Positions 28,444-38,722 of a stretch of 64,000 bases of DNA are shown in pieces. Every line of letters starts with the position of its first letter. The first letter of the stretch is position 1. The stretch comes from Flavobacterium franklandianum. GTDB taxonomy: Bacteria; Bacteroidota; Bacteroidia; Flavobacteriales; Flavobacteriaceae. Where the stretch lies: positions 124,001 to 188,000 of the forward strand of contig NZ_VJZR01000005.1 of the NCBI RefSeq assembly GCF_007097365.1, in the 5' to 3' direction. The notes beneath the pieces were generated by a model. The model was given only the letters and a program-made list of their open reading frames with translations, did not search any database and was not told the origin of the DNA. Position numbers and translations under genes: made by a program.

Positions 28444-28537
28444 TTAGCCACAGATTCACATATTAATAAAAGTGATAATCTCTTAAATAATAAATCTTTT
28501 AATTTGTTTCCATTAAAATCTGTGAATCTGTGGCTAA
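28444..28537. repeat. 17-bp inverted repeat with GCCACAGATT ends
   Basis: Arms 28444-28460 and 28521-28537 are perfectly complementary (TTAGCCACAGATTCACA and its complement), 60 nt apart. A related GTGGCTAAAAA end occurs near 30315. It lies between divergent recJ and adenine deaminase genes. Confidence 0.7.
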
Positions 28538-28619
28538 AAATTTAAAAAAATCTGTAGTAAAAAATTAGAAGCTAAAACAAAATGATAGTACTTTTGAATA
28601 TCTTTTTAAATCAACCTAA

Positions 28620-30242
28620 ATGCAAATTCAAGGACAAATCGTCGACATCCAAAACAAACGAATTTATGCTGGTGAAATCACTGTCGAAAACGGGAAAATC
28701 ATCTCGATAATCGAGAAAAATCACAATATTAAAAGCTTTATTCTTCCGGGATTTATCGATTCGCACATTCATATCGAAAGTTCGATGCTTGTTCCTTCTG
28801 AATTTGCCAAAATTGCCGTACTTCACGGAACGGTGGCTACGATTTCTGACCCACACGAAATTGCCAATGTTCTGGGTTCTGCCGGCGTTTATTATATGAT
28901 TGAAAACGGTAAAAAAGTGCCTTTGAAATTTCATTTTGGTGCGCCATCTTGTGTTCCTGCTACTACTTTCGAAAATGCTGGTGCTGTTATCGATTCGGAA
29001 GGAATCAAGGAATTAATGGCTTCACCCGATATTTATTATTTGGCTGAAATGATGAATTATCCCGGCGTTTTATTCGACGATTCTGAAGTTTTGAAGAAAA
29101 TTGAATGGGCAAAACATTTCAACAAACCAGTCGATGGTCACGCACCAGGATTACGAGGCGAGGCGGTAAAAAAATATATTTCGGCCGGAATTACAACAGA
29201 CCACGAATGTTTCACATTTGAAGAAGCCGAAGAAAAATTATCTCTAGGAATGAAAGTACTCATTCGAGAAGGAAGTGCCGCCAAAAACTTTGAAGCACTC
29301 ATCGATTTACTTCCAGAAAATTATGAGAATATGATGTTTTGTTCAGACGACAAACATCCGGACGATTTGATTGTGGGACACATTAATTTGCTTTGTGCTC
29401 GTGCTGTAGCCAAAGGAATTGATGTTTTCAAAGTCTTGCAAGCCGCTTGTGTAAATCCTGTAAATCATTACAAAATGAACGTGGGATTGTTGAATGTAAA
29501 CGATGCTGCCGATTTTATCGTAGTAGAAAATTTGGTCAATTTTAAAGTAAAAAAAACTTACATCAATGGAGAATTGGTTGCGGAAAATGGAGAATCTTTT
29601 GTAAAACATATTCCGTTTGAAACACCCAATAATTTTAATATTACTGCCAAAGAAATCAATGACTTTGCAGTTTCGGGTTCTGGTTCGAAAATTCGAGTAA
29701 TCGAAGCCTTGGAAGGACAGTTGATTACCAATGAAATTCATCACAAATCATTAATCGTTGATGGGCAACTAGTTTCGGATACAGAAAACGACATTCTGAA
29801 AATGGCAGTTGTAAATCGCTATCAAAACACCAAGCCAGCCATTGCTTTTATCAAGAATTTTGGTTTAAAAAAAGGTGCGATTGCCAGTTCCGTAGCGCAC
29901 GATTGTCATAATATTGTGGTCGTGGGAACTTCTGACGAAGAAATTTGCAATGCCGTCAATCTTATCATCGAAAACAGAGGCGGAGTTTGCGCCGTGAATG
30001 GTGCTGAAAACAAAATGTTGGCTCTGCCTGTTGCTGGAATTATGAGCGACAAAAACGGCTGGGAAACCGGGAAATTATACCAGGAAATTGATGCAATGGC
30101 AAAGGAGTTGGGCAGCAATTTAAAAGCGCCTTTTATGACGCTTTCGTTTATGGCTTTACTCGTTATTCCCGATTTGAAATTATCCGATAAAGGATTGTTT
30201 AGCGGAAATACTTTTTCGTTTGTGGACTTGGAAGTTATTTAA
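28620..30242 (+). CDS. ade: Adenine deaminase
   Basis: This 540-residue amidohydrolase deaminates adenine to hypoxanthine for purine salvage. Metal-site motifs are [13 protein letters not shown] (about 46-58) and [13 protein letters not shown] (about 77-89). The central GHAPGLRG and DHECF and late [10 protein letters not shown] segments match the family. Length fits bacterial Ade (540-590). A TACTTTTG -7 box occurs at 28589-28596. It is a monocistronic gene. Confidence 0.95.
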   Translation: MQIQGQIVDIQNKRIYAGEITVENGKIISIIEKNHNIKSFILPGFIDSHIHIESSMLVPSEFAKIAVLHGTVATISDPHEIANVLGSAGVYYMIENGKKVPLKFHFGAPSCVPATTFENAGAVIDSEGIKELMASPDIYYLAEMMNYPGVLFDDSEVLKKIEWAKHFNKPVDGHAPGLRGEAVKKYISAGITTDHECFTFEEAEEKLSLGMKVLIREGSAAKNFEALIDLLPENYENMMFCSDDKHPDDLIVGHINLLCARAVAKGIDVFKVLQAACVNPVNHYKMNVGLLNVNDAADFIVVENLVNFKVKKTYINGELVAENGESFVKHIPFETPNNFNITAKEINDFAVSGSGSKIRVIEALEGQLITNEIHHKSLIVDGQLVSDTENDILKMAVVNRYQNTKPAIAFIKNFGLKKGAIASSVAHDCHNIVVVGTSDEEICNAVNLIIENRGGVCAVNGAENKMLALPVAGIMSDKNGWETGKLYQEIDAMAKELGSNLKAPFMTLSFMALLVIPDLKLSDKGLFSGNTFSFVDLEVI

Positions 30243-30303
30243 CCATATAAGGTCATTTAAGAATAATATTAACCACAAAGTTCACAAAGAAATCAATGAA
30301 AAA

Positions 30304-30675
30304 TCAGTTTAATCCGTGGCTAAAAAATTTTAGTTTCAAGGTCAAAGCCTCTCGTGAAAATTGAATTCCATCCCATCCTAATTTTATAAAATTACGAATG
30401 TTTTGGTGGTTTGTTCCTTCTGGATCTGCTAATACTTCCTCAAAATAATAGGCGCCAAAACAAGCTAATGTTTCGGCTTGTGACAAGTTTTGCAATTTTG
30501 CAAAAGCAAATAATTTACAAGAACCTGAATTTTCTCCTGCGGCATTGTGCTGTGTTCCGTTATCGAAAGTGGTTGGAGTAAAATCGTAATTTTCCTCAAT
30601 GACTGCAATGGTTTCCGGAAATGTAATGTTGTTTGGTGTTAGTTTTAATTTTTCTAAAAAAGAGGATATATTCAT
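30304..30675 (-). CDS. HopJ-family protein
   Basis: This 123-residue protein has the HopJ family pattern: the central FDNGTQHNAAGENSGSCKLF (about 38-57) and the ACFGAYYFEEVL segment. The family was named for a Pseudomonas type III effector, but homologues are widespread in bacteria without that system and no secretion genes lie here. It has no signal peptide, so it is probably cytoplasmic. Function is unknown; the effector label should not be taken literally. Confidence 0.85.
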   Translation of the reverse strand: MNISSFLEKLKLTPNNITFPETIAVIEENYDFTPTTFDNGTQHNAAGENSGSCKLFAFAKLQNLSQAETLACFGAYYFEEVLADPEGTNHQNIRNFIKLGWDGIQFSREALTLKLKFFSHGLN

Positions 30676-30798
30676 TATTTACTATATTTAATTTTCGTTA
30701 GATAGCTTTTACCTACGTTTTGAATCTCAACAAAGATTATAAAATTTAAACTTTAATTATTGTAAACTTTAGTAATAATTTGAAATGGGTTAAACCAT

Positions 30799-33700
30799 TT
30801 AATTCAATTTAAAATTCACGTTCATTTTCTCCAACTCTACCAATAATTCATTCGAAATCTTAATTTTTAATTTTCGACTTAGCATCGATATTCGTGTGAT
30901 TATTTTGGTTTCAACTTCTGTTGATTCGGGTATCAAAATAGATTGTTCCATCAACAATTCGTCCTCTGTTGAAAAATCTTCTAAAAAAATCTCTGGTTCT
31001 TCTGGAATATCATCTTCAAACAAGGCCATTTCTGGTTTTTCTTTCAATTTTACTATTTCTAGAACTTTTTCGATGGGCTTACTTACTGTTTCTAGCTCTA
31101 CAACATCAAAAGTAACCGAATTATTCCCTTTATTATCATGAAATACCGCATTCAATTCTGAAATAAATTCCTTACTCAAATCTTTTATATTCAATAAAAT
31201 ACTCAGTTTTTTGGCAAAAATCCCGAGTACATCCTGCAATTGCTTTGCATCAACAAACTGAATTCTTGGATCTGATTTTTTGCCTGTATCTTTATTTACC
31301 CAACCTTCTTTGATGAGGATTTTAAAATAAACAAAATTATTCGGAAGCAGGTAGCGATGAAAATTCAAATAATCTTCATTAAAAATTTTAAATTCAAAAC
31401 TTTCATCATAGCCTTCTAAGTTAAAAATAGCCCATTCCTTGCCGTTTTTTGCGATCCTTCTTTGAACATTACATACAATACCTCCAAAATTTAGATTTTT
31501 ACCAATGTGCATATCTAAATTCTTAAGTGATTCTAATTTTGAATTACAGAAATACTTCATCTCAAACTTGAAATCATCCAGCGGATGTCCAGAAATATAG
31601 ATCCCAACGACTTCTTTTTCTTTGGCTAATTTTTCCATCGTACTCCAATCTTCGCAAGGCGGCACAACGGGTTCGGCAATTTGCACATCGCTGCTTTCGC
31701 CAAACAAACTCACCTGTGAAGAATTTTCGTTTTCCTGAAACTTGGCACCATAACGAATCGCTTTTTCATAGAACGTAATTCCATCGCCATCATCGTGAAA
31801 ATATTGTGCTCGAGTTGTCCCACCAAACGAATCAAAACCTCCCGCCAAAGCAAGATTTTCTAATGCTTTTTTATTGGCAGCACGCAAATCAATTCGCTTA
31901 GTCAAATCAAAAATCGATTTGTATTTTGTAGTTTTTCTATTTTCGACAATGGTAGCCACAGCTCCGGAACCAACGCCTTTTACCGCTCCCATTCCGAAAC
32001 GAACGGCGTAATCATCATTTACCGTAAATTTATAAAACGATTCGTTTACATCAGGCCCCAAAACCTTCAACCCCATTCGCTTGCATTCTTCCATAAAAAA
32101 GGAAACTTGCTTGATGTCGCTCATATTATTCGACAAAACTGCCGCCATATATTCGGCTGGATAATTGGCTTTCAAATAAGCTGTTTGATACGCAATCCAA
32201 GCATAACAAGTAGAATGTGATTTGTTGAACGCATATTCCGCAAAGGCTTCCCAGTCTTTCCATATTTTTTCCAATTTATCCTCGGGATGCCCTTTGGCAG
32301 CAGCCTGACTGATAAATTTGGGTTTCATTTTATCCAAAACATCTTTCTGTTTTTTCCCCATTGCTTTACGCAAAACGTCGGCATCTCCTTTGGAAAAATC
32401 CGCCAGTTTCTGGGACAAAAGCATTACCTGTTCCTGATAAACCGTAATTCCGTAGGTGTCTTTCAGTAATTCTTCGCAAGCATCAAGGTCATAAATAATT
32501 TCCTCCTCGCCATTTTTTCGCTTTACGAAACTCGGGATATACGCAATTGGACCCGGACGATAGAGCGCGTTCATCGCAATCAAATCCGGAAAAACCGTAG
32601 GTTTCAATTCCTTCATGTATTTTTGCATTCCGGCACTTTCATATTGGAAAATCCCAACCGTTTCACCACGCTGAAAAAGCTCGTACGTTTTTAAATCATC
32701 GATAGGAAATTCATCAGGATTCAGATCGATGTTGCTTCTATATTTTACTAATTTAACGGTATCTTTAATCAAAGTTAGGGTTTTCAAACCCAAGAAATCC
32801 ATTTTTAACAAACCTGCACTTTCTACGACCGAGTTGTCAAATTGCGTGACATATAAATCCGAATCTTTGGCGGTTGCTACAGGAACAAAATCGGTAATAT
32901 CGCTTGGCGTAATAATCACTCCACAAGCGTGAATCCCAGTATTTCTAAGGTTTCCTTCCAATACTTTGGCTTGCTGAATGGTTTCTCCACCCAAATCACT
33001 TTCCTTGGCAAGACCAATTAATTCTTTTATTTTTTCAAATTCTTCTGGACGAACGGTCTTTTTTATAAGATCTTCTTTTTCATTCAAGAAACGCGCTAAA
33101 TTCCATTTAGACGGCATCATCCCAGGAATTAATTTGGCAATTTTATCGGCTTCGAATAAAGGCAAATCCAGCACACGAGCCGTATCACGAATCGCCGATT
33201 TTGTTGCCATTTTACCATAAGTGATTATCTGAGCTACTTGTTTCTTGCCGTATTTTCGAATCACATAATCCATTACGCTGCTTCGTCCTTCGTCATCAAA
33301 ATCGATATCAATATCGGGAAGTGAAACCCTATCTGGATTCAAGAATCTTTCGAAAAGCAAATTGTATAAAAGTGGGTCGATATTGGTAATTTTCAAACAA
33401 TACGCCACAACAGAACCTGCTGCAGAACCCCTACCAGGCCCAACTGAAACTCCCATTTTTCGAGCTTCGGCGATGAAGTCTTGCACAATCAAAAAGTAAC
33501 CTGGATAACCAGAATTTTCTATAGTCAATAATTCGAAATCCAATCTTTCTTGAATTTCGGGTGTAATTTCCTTGTATCTTAGTTTGGCTCCTTCAAAAGT
33601 AAGATGTTTCAAATAGGCATTTTCACCTCGAACTCCACCATCAATAGCATCTTGAGGAACATTAAATTCAACTGGAATTTCGAACTTTGGAAGCAAAACT

Positions 33701-35379
33701 TCTCGAGCCAAATTGTAAATTTCAATTTTATCAACAATTTCAGAAATATTCGAAATCGCTTCTGGCAAATTGTTGAAGAGTTTTTTCATCTCGTCGCCCG
33801 ACTTGAAATAATATTCCTGATTTGGTAATCCGTAACGATAACCGCGACCGCGACCTATTGGTGTAGATTGCTTTTCGCCCTCTTTTACACACAATAAAAT
33901 ATCGTGGGCATTGGCATTTTCTTTATCAATATAAAAGGTGTTATTCGTTGCAATCAGTTTGACATCGTGTTTTCTAGCCAAGGAAATTAAGACTTCATTT
34001 ACCCGATTTTCATCTTCCTGATTATGACGCATTACTTCAATATAGAAATCTTCACCAAATTCTTGTTTCCACCAAAGCAAGGCTTCTTCGGCTTGGTTTT
34101 CACCTAAATTCAAAATCTTACTTGGAATTTCCCCATAGAGATTTCCCGACAAAACAATAATGTCTTCTTTGTATTTTTGAATTACTTTTCGATCTATTCT
34201 TGGCACATAATAAAACCCTTCAGTGTATCCAATGGAAGACATTTTGGCCAAATTATGATAGCCTTTTTTGGTCTTCGCCAAAAGAACCACTTGATAACCA
34301 TTGTCTTTAACCGATTTGTTTTTATGATCTTCACAAACAAAAAATTCGCAACCCACAATAGGTTTCATCGAAACTTCTGTTGGTGCTTCCCCTTTTTCAA
34401 TCGCTTCCTTGTTTTTGGTTTCGACCGCTTTATTATGGTATAAAACATCCCGAACAAAGTGAAAAGCACCCATCAAATTGGCGTGATCGGTCATTGCTAC
34501 AGCTGGCATTTTCTGCTGCGAAGCTGCTTTAACCAATGCCGCAACGCTAATCGTAGATTGCAAAACCGAAAACTGTGTATGATTATGCAAATGCACAAAA
34601 TCAGTATCAATTAAACTCTGCTTGTTGTCTGATAGTTCCTTTTTCGAAATGGTCGCCGTTTGTTGACCACCAATTTGTTGACGAATTTTATCAGAAGCTT
34701 CCTTTAAATTGATGTGCTGCAGTCCAATAAGTTGGAATGGCTTAGGATTTTTATTTTGGAAATCTTGAAAATAGTCTTGCTCTACTTCAAGATCGCTTTT
34801 GGTAAAAACTTCGGTACGAATTAATTCAAAAAAACATCGGGTCGTTGCCTCCACATCGGCAGTGGCATTATGCGCTTCTCCAAAAGGTTTGTTGAAAAGA
34901 TATTGGTGTAATTCGGTTAGTGTAGGCAGTTTAAATTTTCCGCCACGACCTCCAGGTAATTTCAATAAAGAGGCAGTAACTTCGGTACAGGTATCCAGAA
35001 TTGGCATCGAACTCATCGGACTTTCTACTCCCAATCTATAAAATTCGCAACCCATAATATTGATGTCAAAACCTAGATTTTGACCCACAATAAATTTGGT
35101 TTTCGACAAAGCGACATTAAATTTCTCTAAAACTTCGGCCAAAGGAAATCCTTCGGCTTCGGCCAATTCAGTAGAAATGCCGTGAATTCTCTCAGCGTCA
35201 TATGGGATGTTGAAGCCTTCTGGTTTAACCAAATAGTCTTGATGTTCGATGACTTTTCCCATATCATCGTGCAATTGCCAAGCGATTTGAATACATCTTG
35301 GCCAGTTGTCCGTGTCAGAAATGGGTGCACCCCAACGTTTTGGTAATCCTGTGGTTTCGGTATCGAATATTAAGTACAT
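30799..35379 (-). CDS. dnaE: DNA polymerase III alpha subunit with fused N-terminal exonuclease
   Basis: This 1526-residue protein begins with a DEDDh exonuclease domain (about 1-190). Motifs are FDTETTGLP (6-14), NLGFDINIM (about 99-107) and HNATADVEATTR (about 166-177). A PHP domain follows (FVHLHNHTQFSVL, MTDHANLMG) with most metal ligands intact, then the C-family polymerase core with PDIDIDFDDEGR, the HhH region and an OB fold (FGGIVCNVQRRIAKNGKEW). Ordinary DnaE is about 1150 residues and pairs with a separate DnaQ; here proofreading appears built in. Confidence 0.95.
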   Translation of the reverse strand: MYLIFDTETTGLPKRWGAPISDTDNWPRCIQIAWQLHDDMGKVIEHQDYLVKPEGFNIPYDAERIHGISTELAEAEGFPLAEVLEKFNVALSKTKFIVGQNLGFDINIMGCEFYRLGVESPMSSMPILDTCTEVTASLLKLPGGRGGKFKLPTLTELHQYLFNKPFGEAHNATADVEATTRCFFELIRTEVFTKSDLEVEQDYFQDFQNKNPKPFQLIGLQHINLKEASDKIRQQIGGQQTATISKKELSDNKQSLIDTDFVHLHNHTQFSVLQSTISVAALVKAASQQKMPAVAMTDHANLMGAFHFVRDVLYHNKAVETKNKEAIEKGEAPTEVSMKPIVGCEFFVCEDHKNKSVKDNGYQVVLLAKTKKGYHNLAKMSSIGYTEGFYYVPRIDRKVIQKYKEDIIVLSGNLYGEIPSKILNLGENQAEEALLWWKQEFGEDFYIEVMRHNQEDENRVNEVLISLARKHDVKLIATNNTFYIDKENANAHDILLCVKEGEKQSTPIGRGRGYRYGLPNQEYYFKSGDEMKKLFNNLPEAISNISEIVDKIEIYNLAREVLLPKFEIPVEFNVPQDAIDGGVRGENAYLKHLTFEGAKLRYKEITPEIQERLDFELLTIENSGYPGYFLIVQDFIAEARKMGVSVGPGRGSAAGSVVAYCLKITNIDPLLYNLLFERFLNPDRVSLPDIDIDFDDEGRSSVMDYVIRKYGKKQVAQIITYGKMATKSAIRDTARVLDLPLFEADKIAKLIPGMMPSKWNLARFLNEKEDLIKKTVRPEEFEKIKELIGLAKESDLGGETIQQAKVLEGNLRNTGIHACGVIITPSDITDFVPVATAKDSDLYVTQFDNSVVESAGLLKMDFLGLKTLTLIKDTVKLVKYRSNIDLNPDEFPIDDLKTYELFQRGETVGIFQYESAGMQKYMKELKPTVFPDLIAMNALYRPGPIAYIPSFVKRKNGEEEIIYDLDACEELLKDTYGITVYQEQVMLLSQKLADFSKGDADVLRKAMGKKQKDVLDKMKPKFISQAAAKGHPEDKLEKIWKDWEAFAEYAFNKSHSTCYAWIAYQTAYLKANYPAEYMAAVLSNNMSDIKQVSFFMEECKRMGLKVLGPDVNESFYKFTVNDDYAVRFGMGAVKGVGSGAVATIVENRKTTKYKSIFDLTKRIDLRAANKKALENLALAGGFDSFGGTTRAQYFHDDGDGITFYEKAIRYGAKFQENENSSQVSLFGESSDVQIAEPVVPPCEDWSTMEKLAKEKEVVGIYISGHPLDDFKFEMKYFCNSKLESLKNLDMHIGKNLNFGGIVCNVQRRIAKNGKEWAIFNLEGYDESFEFKIFNEDYLNFHRYLLPNNFVYFKILIKEGWVNKDTGKKSDPRIQFVDAKQLQDVLGIFAKKLSILLNIKDLSKEFISELNAVFHDNKGNNSVTFDVVELETVSKPIEKVLEIVKLKEKPEMALFEDDIPEEPEIFLEDFSTEDELLMEQSILIPESTEVETKIITRISMLSRKLKIKISNELLVELEKMNVNFKLN

Positions 35380-35553
35380 ATCTGAATTTTAATGCTTTAT
35401 AATTGCCTGAAAATATATTTAGCAATTTTCAAATTTATAATTTTTTAACTGAAAATAGCGTGCAAGTTATCAACAAAAGACATTGTTTTACAAAATGAAA
35501 AAGACATATGAATCGTTACTCCATAACTTCAAATTGTCGCTAATTCTATCCCC

Positions 35554-35658
35554 AACGGATTGAAATCCGTTGCTACAACACAAATCGTTCCTATGGAACT
35601 TTTACGAAATAGAGCCATCGGCTCGAAACATATTTCAGGGATGGATTAAAATCCATCC
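35554..35658. repeat. Array of four perfect hairpins
   Basis: Perfect palindromes lie at 35554-35571, 35587-35599 (GTTCC / GGAAC), 35612-35624 (GAGCC / GGCTC) and 35639-35658 (GGATGGATT / AATCCATCC), with loops of 2-4 nt. The wording is typical of dispersed Bacteroidota repeats. Confidence 0.75.
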
Positions 35659-36089
35659 TCGACCAATATTTTCATTTCCAACCTCTAATTTTCAATCCAA
35701 AATATAAAAAAAAATCCAAAAATCTATTTCTTGGATGTCGTAGTATTTCATCAAAAAATTCCCGTTTAGAATAGCCTAAATAATTCTGGTTTAACGGTCT
35801 GAAAAACTAAATATTTCTTTAACCCGAAAATAAACATAAGACTAAAACTTTGTTAATTATTACTATTTTTATACTTTTTGTTACATTTTTTAGAACTAAA
35901 CCTTCTACTATACACCAAAATAGAGATAAATTTGCAAATTATTAAAGCTTCGTTTAGTCATAATAAAGCAGCATTAAAAAGAGAATTAAAGTCAAAATTA
36001 AAAGACGGTTTCAAACCCAATTACACATATCAGAAGTGGCAATCCTTTGTAAAACGACTTTGGGTATCGTATATAATGTAATAGTATAA

Positions 36090-36119
36090 TTGACACTTTT
36101 AATTCTTTTTATAAATTTG
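36090..36119 (+). promoter_or_regulatory. Promoter of the leucine gene cluster
   Basis: TTG at 36090-36092 (within TTGACA), a 19-nt spacer and TAAATTTG at 36112-36119 match the Bacteroidota consensus. The predicted leader is about 65 nt. No Leu-rich leader peptide was seen. Confidence 0.7.
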
Positions 36120-36191
36120 CTGCTATTGTTATAATTATGGGCTAATGCCAAAATTGTAAAAAGAGAAATACACTTAAAAAAAATATTAAAA

Positions 36192-37586
36192 ATGAGTAAG
36201 ACATTATTTGACAAAGTATGGGATGCGCACGTAGTACGTAAAATTGAAGATGGACCAGACGTGTTTTTTATTGACCGTCATTTCATTCACGAAGTTACAA
36301 GTCCAGTTGCTTTTTTAGGTTTAAAAGAAAGAGGAATCAAGGTTTTGTATCCAGAACGCACTTTTGCCACTGCCGATCATAACACACCAACAATAAATCA
36401 ACACTTACCTGTTGCTGACGCATTATCGGCTAATCAATTGAAAGCTTTAGAAGATAACGCAGCAGAATATGGCATTTCGCACTGGGGATTAGGTCACATA
36501 AAAAATGGAATTGTACACGTAGTAGGTCCTGAAAACGGAATTACTTTACCAGGCGCAACTATCGTTTGTGGAGATTCTCACACTTCTACTCACGGTGCTT
36601 TTGGAGCTATTGCTTTTGGTATTGGAACTTCTGAAGTGGAAATGGTTATGGCTACTCAATGTATTATGCAGCCAAAACCAAAGAAAATGCGTATCAACGT
36701 AAACGGAACTTTGAGTAAAGGTGTTGGTCCAAAAGATGTGGCTTTGTATATCATTTCTAAATTGACTACTTCTGGAGGAACTGGATATTTTGCTGAATAT
36801 GCTGGAAATATTTTTGAAGAAATGTCTATGGAAGGTCGTATGACTGTTTGTAACCTTTCTATCGAAATGGGTGCTCGTGGTGGTATGATTGCTCCGGATC
36901 AAAAAACTTTCGATTTCTTGGAAGGAAGATTATTCGCTCCAAAAGGAGAAGCTTGGACAAAAGCAGTGGAATATTGGAAAACGTTGAAAACCGATGCTGA
37001 TGCCGTTTTCGATACTGAATTAAACATCGATGCTGCCGATATCGAACCAATGATTACTTATGGTACTAATCCTGGAATGGGCATTGGTATATCTCAACAT
37101 ATTCCAAACGCCAACCAAGTAGAAGGTGGCGAGGAAACATACAAAAAATCTTTAGCCTATATGGGCTTCAATGAAGATGACGTAATGATCGGAAAATCAA
37201 TTGATTACGTTTTCTTAGGAAGTTGTACCAATGGTCGTATTGAAGATTTTAGAGCTTTTACAGAAATTGTAAAAGGAAGAAAAAAAGCAGATAACGTAAC
37301 AGCTTGGTTAGTTCCAGGTTCTCACGTTGTTGAAGCACAAATCAAAGAAGAAGGTTTATTAGATATTCTTACTGAAGCTGGTTTCGTATTACGTCAGCCA
37401 GGTTGTTCAGCTTGTTTGGCAATGAACGACGATAAGGTTCCTGCTGGAAAATATGCAGTAAGTACATCAAACAGAAACTTCGAAGGTCGTCAAGGCCCAG
37501 GTTCGAGAACATTGTTAGCTTCTCCAATTATGGCAGCAGCAGCAGCAGTTACTGGAAAATTAACTGACCCAAGAGATTTATTTTAA
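36192..37586 (+). CDS. leuC: 3-isopropylmalate dehydratase large subunit
   Basis: This 464-residue aconitase-family subunit isomerises 2- to 3-isopropylmalate with LeuD. The [4Fe-4S] ligands fit the Cys in [13 protein letters not shown] (about 344-356) and the two in [10 protein letters not shown] (about 407-416). Substrate motifs [12 protein letters not shown] and [12 protein letters not shown] are present. It is the first gene of the leu cluster behind a clear promoter. The 158-bp gap to leuD is full of complementary repeats. Confidence 0.97.
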   Translation: MSKTLFDKVWDAHVVRKIEDGPDVFFIDRHFIHEVTSPVAFLGLKERGIKVLYPERTFATADHNTPTINQHLPVADALSANQLKALEDNAAEYGISHWGLGHIKNGIVHVVGPENGITLPGATIVCGDSHTSTHGAFGAIAFGIGTSEVEMVMATQCIMQPKPKKMRINVNGTLSKGVGPKDVALYIISKLTTSGGTGYFAEYAGNIFEEMSMEGRMTVCNLSIEMGARGGMIAPDQKTFDFLEGRLFAPKGEAWTKAVEYWKTLKTDADAVFDTELNIDAADIEPMITYGTNPGMGIGISQHIPNANQVEGGEETYKKSLAYMGFNEDDVMIGKSIDYVFLGSCTNGRIEDFRAFTEIVKGRKKADNVTAWLVPGSHVVEAQIKEEGLLDILTEAGFVLRQPGCSACLAMNDDKVPAGKYAVSTSNRNFEGRQGPGSRTLLASPIMAAAAAVTGKLTDPRDLF

Positions 37587-37597
37587 TATTTCAGATT

Positions 37598-37744
37598 GAA
37601 GATTAACGATTTCTGAATTCAGATTTCGTTAATCTTCAAAAAAATATTTTAAAATTCAATTTACATTTTACAAAAAAATATTAACGCTTACTGTTTTATT
37701 TTAAATCTAAAATCAGAAATCGTTAATCAAAAATCAAAAATCAA
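37598..37744 (+). repeat. Mutually exclusive inverted repeats in leuC-leuD gap
   Basis: A 12-bp perfect hairpin pairs 37598-37609 with 37626-37637. The overlapping 16-nt segment 37601-37616 is instead perfectly complementary to 37713-37728, just before leuD. The two pairings exclude each other in RNA. Confidence 0.75.
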
Positions 37745-38341
37745 ATGGCATACGATAAATTTAATATCCTTACTAGTAGTGCAGTGCCACTACCAATAGA
37801 AAACGTAGATACCGATCAAATCATCCCAGCTCGTTTCTTGAAAGCAACAGAGCGTGTTGGATTTGGCGACAATCTTTTCCGTGACTGGAGATACAACGGA
37901 GACGAAACTCCAAAAGCAGATTTCGTATTAAACGACAAAACATACAGCGGAAAAATCCTTGTTGGAGGAAAAAATTTCGGTTCAGGTTCTTCAAGAGAGC
38001 ACGCTGCTTGGGCGGTTTACGATTACGGATTCCGCGCAGTGGTTTCTAGTTTCTTTGCTGATATCTTCAAAGGAAACTGTTTGAACATTGGTGTTTTACC
38101 AGTACAAGTTAGTCCTGAGTTTGCCGATACTATTTTTAAAGCTATCGAAGCAGATCCAAATACACAATTGGAAATCAATTTGCCGGAACAAACCATTACT
38201 TTATTGGCTACCGGACAAAAAGAATCATTTGATATCTCTGGATACAAAAAAGACAATATGGTTAATGGTTTTGACGATATTGATTATTTGCAAAATATTA
38301 AAAAGGAGATTGTGGAATTTGCCGATAAATTGACTTATTAA
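37745..38341 (+). CDS. leuD: 3-isopropylmalate dehydratase small subunit
   Basis: This 198-residue swivelling aconitase-like domain pairs with LeuC. Signatures are ENVDTDQIIPARFL (about 19-32), NFGSGSSREHAAW (about 78-90) and the later FKGNCLNIGVLP. Length matches bacterial LeuD (about 195-205). The start immediately follows a run of AAATC repeat units. Confidence 0.96.
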   Translation: MAYDKFNILTSSAVPLPIENVDTDQIIPARFLKATERVGFGDNLFRDWRYNGDETPKADFVLNDKTYSGKILVGGKNFGSGSSREHAAWAVYDYGFRAVVSSFFADIFKGNCLNIGVLPVQVSPEFADTIFKAIEADPNTQLEINLPEQTITLLATGQKESFDISGYKKDNMVNGFDDIDYLQNIKKEIVEFADKLTY

Positions 38342-38389
38342 AAAATTAAGTAGAATAAAACCAAACCTCAAAGGTTTGAATATCAAATT

Positions 38390-38698
38390 ATGATTCTAGA
38401 AGTTGCCATTCTATTTGTAAAAAATGGAGAAGAAAAAGATTTTGAAATTGCTAGTCAATTTATAAGTTCAATTCAAGGGTATTTAGGTCATAGTTTAAGA
38501 AAGTGCATCGAACAAGAAAATAAATACATTTTACTGGTTGATTGGGAGAAATTGGAAGACCACACCATTGGTTTTAGACAATCCGAACACTATTTAGAAT
38601 GGAAAAAATTGCTTCACCATTATTATGATCCGTTTCCTGTAGTGGAACATTTTTTAACAATATTGGAAAACAAGAACAACACACAATACTTCATATAA
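38390..38698 (+). CDS. Small ABM-domain protein in the leu cluster
   Basis: This 102-residue protein looks like an antibiotic-biosynthesis-monooxygenase (dimeric alpha-beta barrel) domain: MILEVAILFVKNGEEKDFE, the middle YLGHSLRKCIEQENKYILLV, and the FRQSEHYLEWKKLLHHYYDP end. It sits 48 nt after leuD and 24 nt before the LeuA-like gene, all in one direction, so it is co-transcribed. Family members include heme oxygenases and small quinone monooxygenases, but no heme ligand can be assigned. Its role in leucine synthesis is not known. Confidence 0.78.
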   Translation: MILEVAILFVKNGEEKDFEIASQFISSIQGYLGHSLRKCIEQENKYILLVDWEKLEDHTIGFRQSEHYLEWKKLLHHYYDPFPVVEHFLTILENKNNTQYFI

Positions 38699-38722
38699 AA
38701 TTGCTTTAGCATCAAATTTAAA

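Larger units (their letters stand above)
35380..36191. other. Intergenic region of 812 bp
   Basis: It holds four hairpins at 35554-35658, a weak 67-codon frame at 35878-36081 without an ATG, and the leuC promoter at 36090-36119. No tRNA or convincing gene was found in the rest. Confidence 0.6.

Noticed and set aside
30304..30675. Type III effector role for the HopJ-like protein
   Set aside because: The name is historical. No secretion system, chaperone or signal is present, and the family is widespread in free-living bacteria.
35878..36081. 67-codon frame upstream of leuC (ends KWQSFVKRLWVSYIM)
   Set aside because: It begins at TTG, has no ribosome-binding sequence or recognisable family, and shares the AT bias of the spacer. 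It could be a decayed fragment but cannot be supported as a gene.
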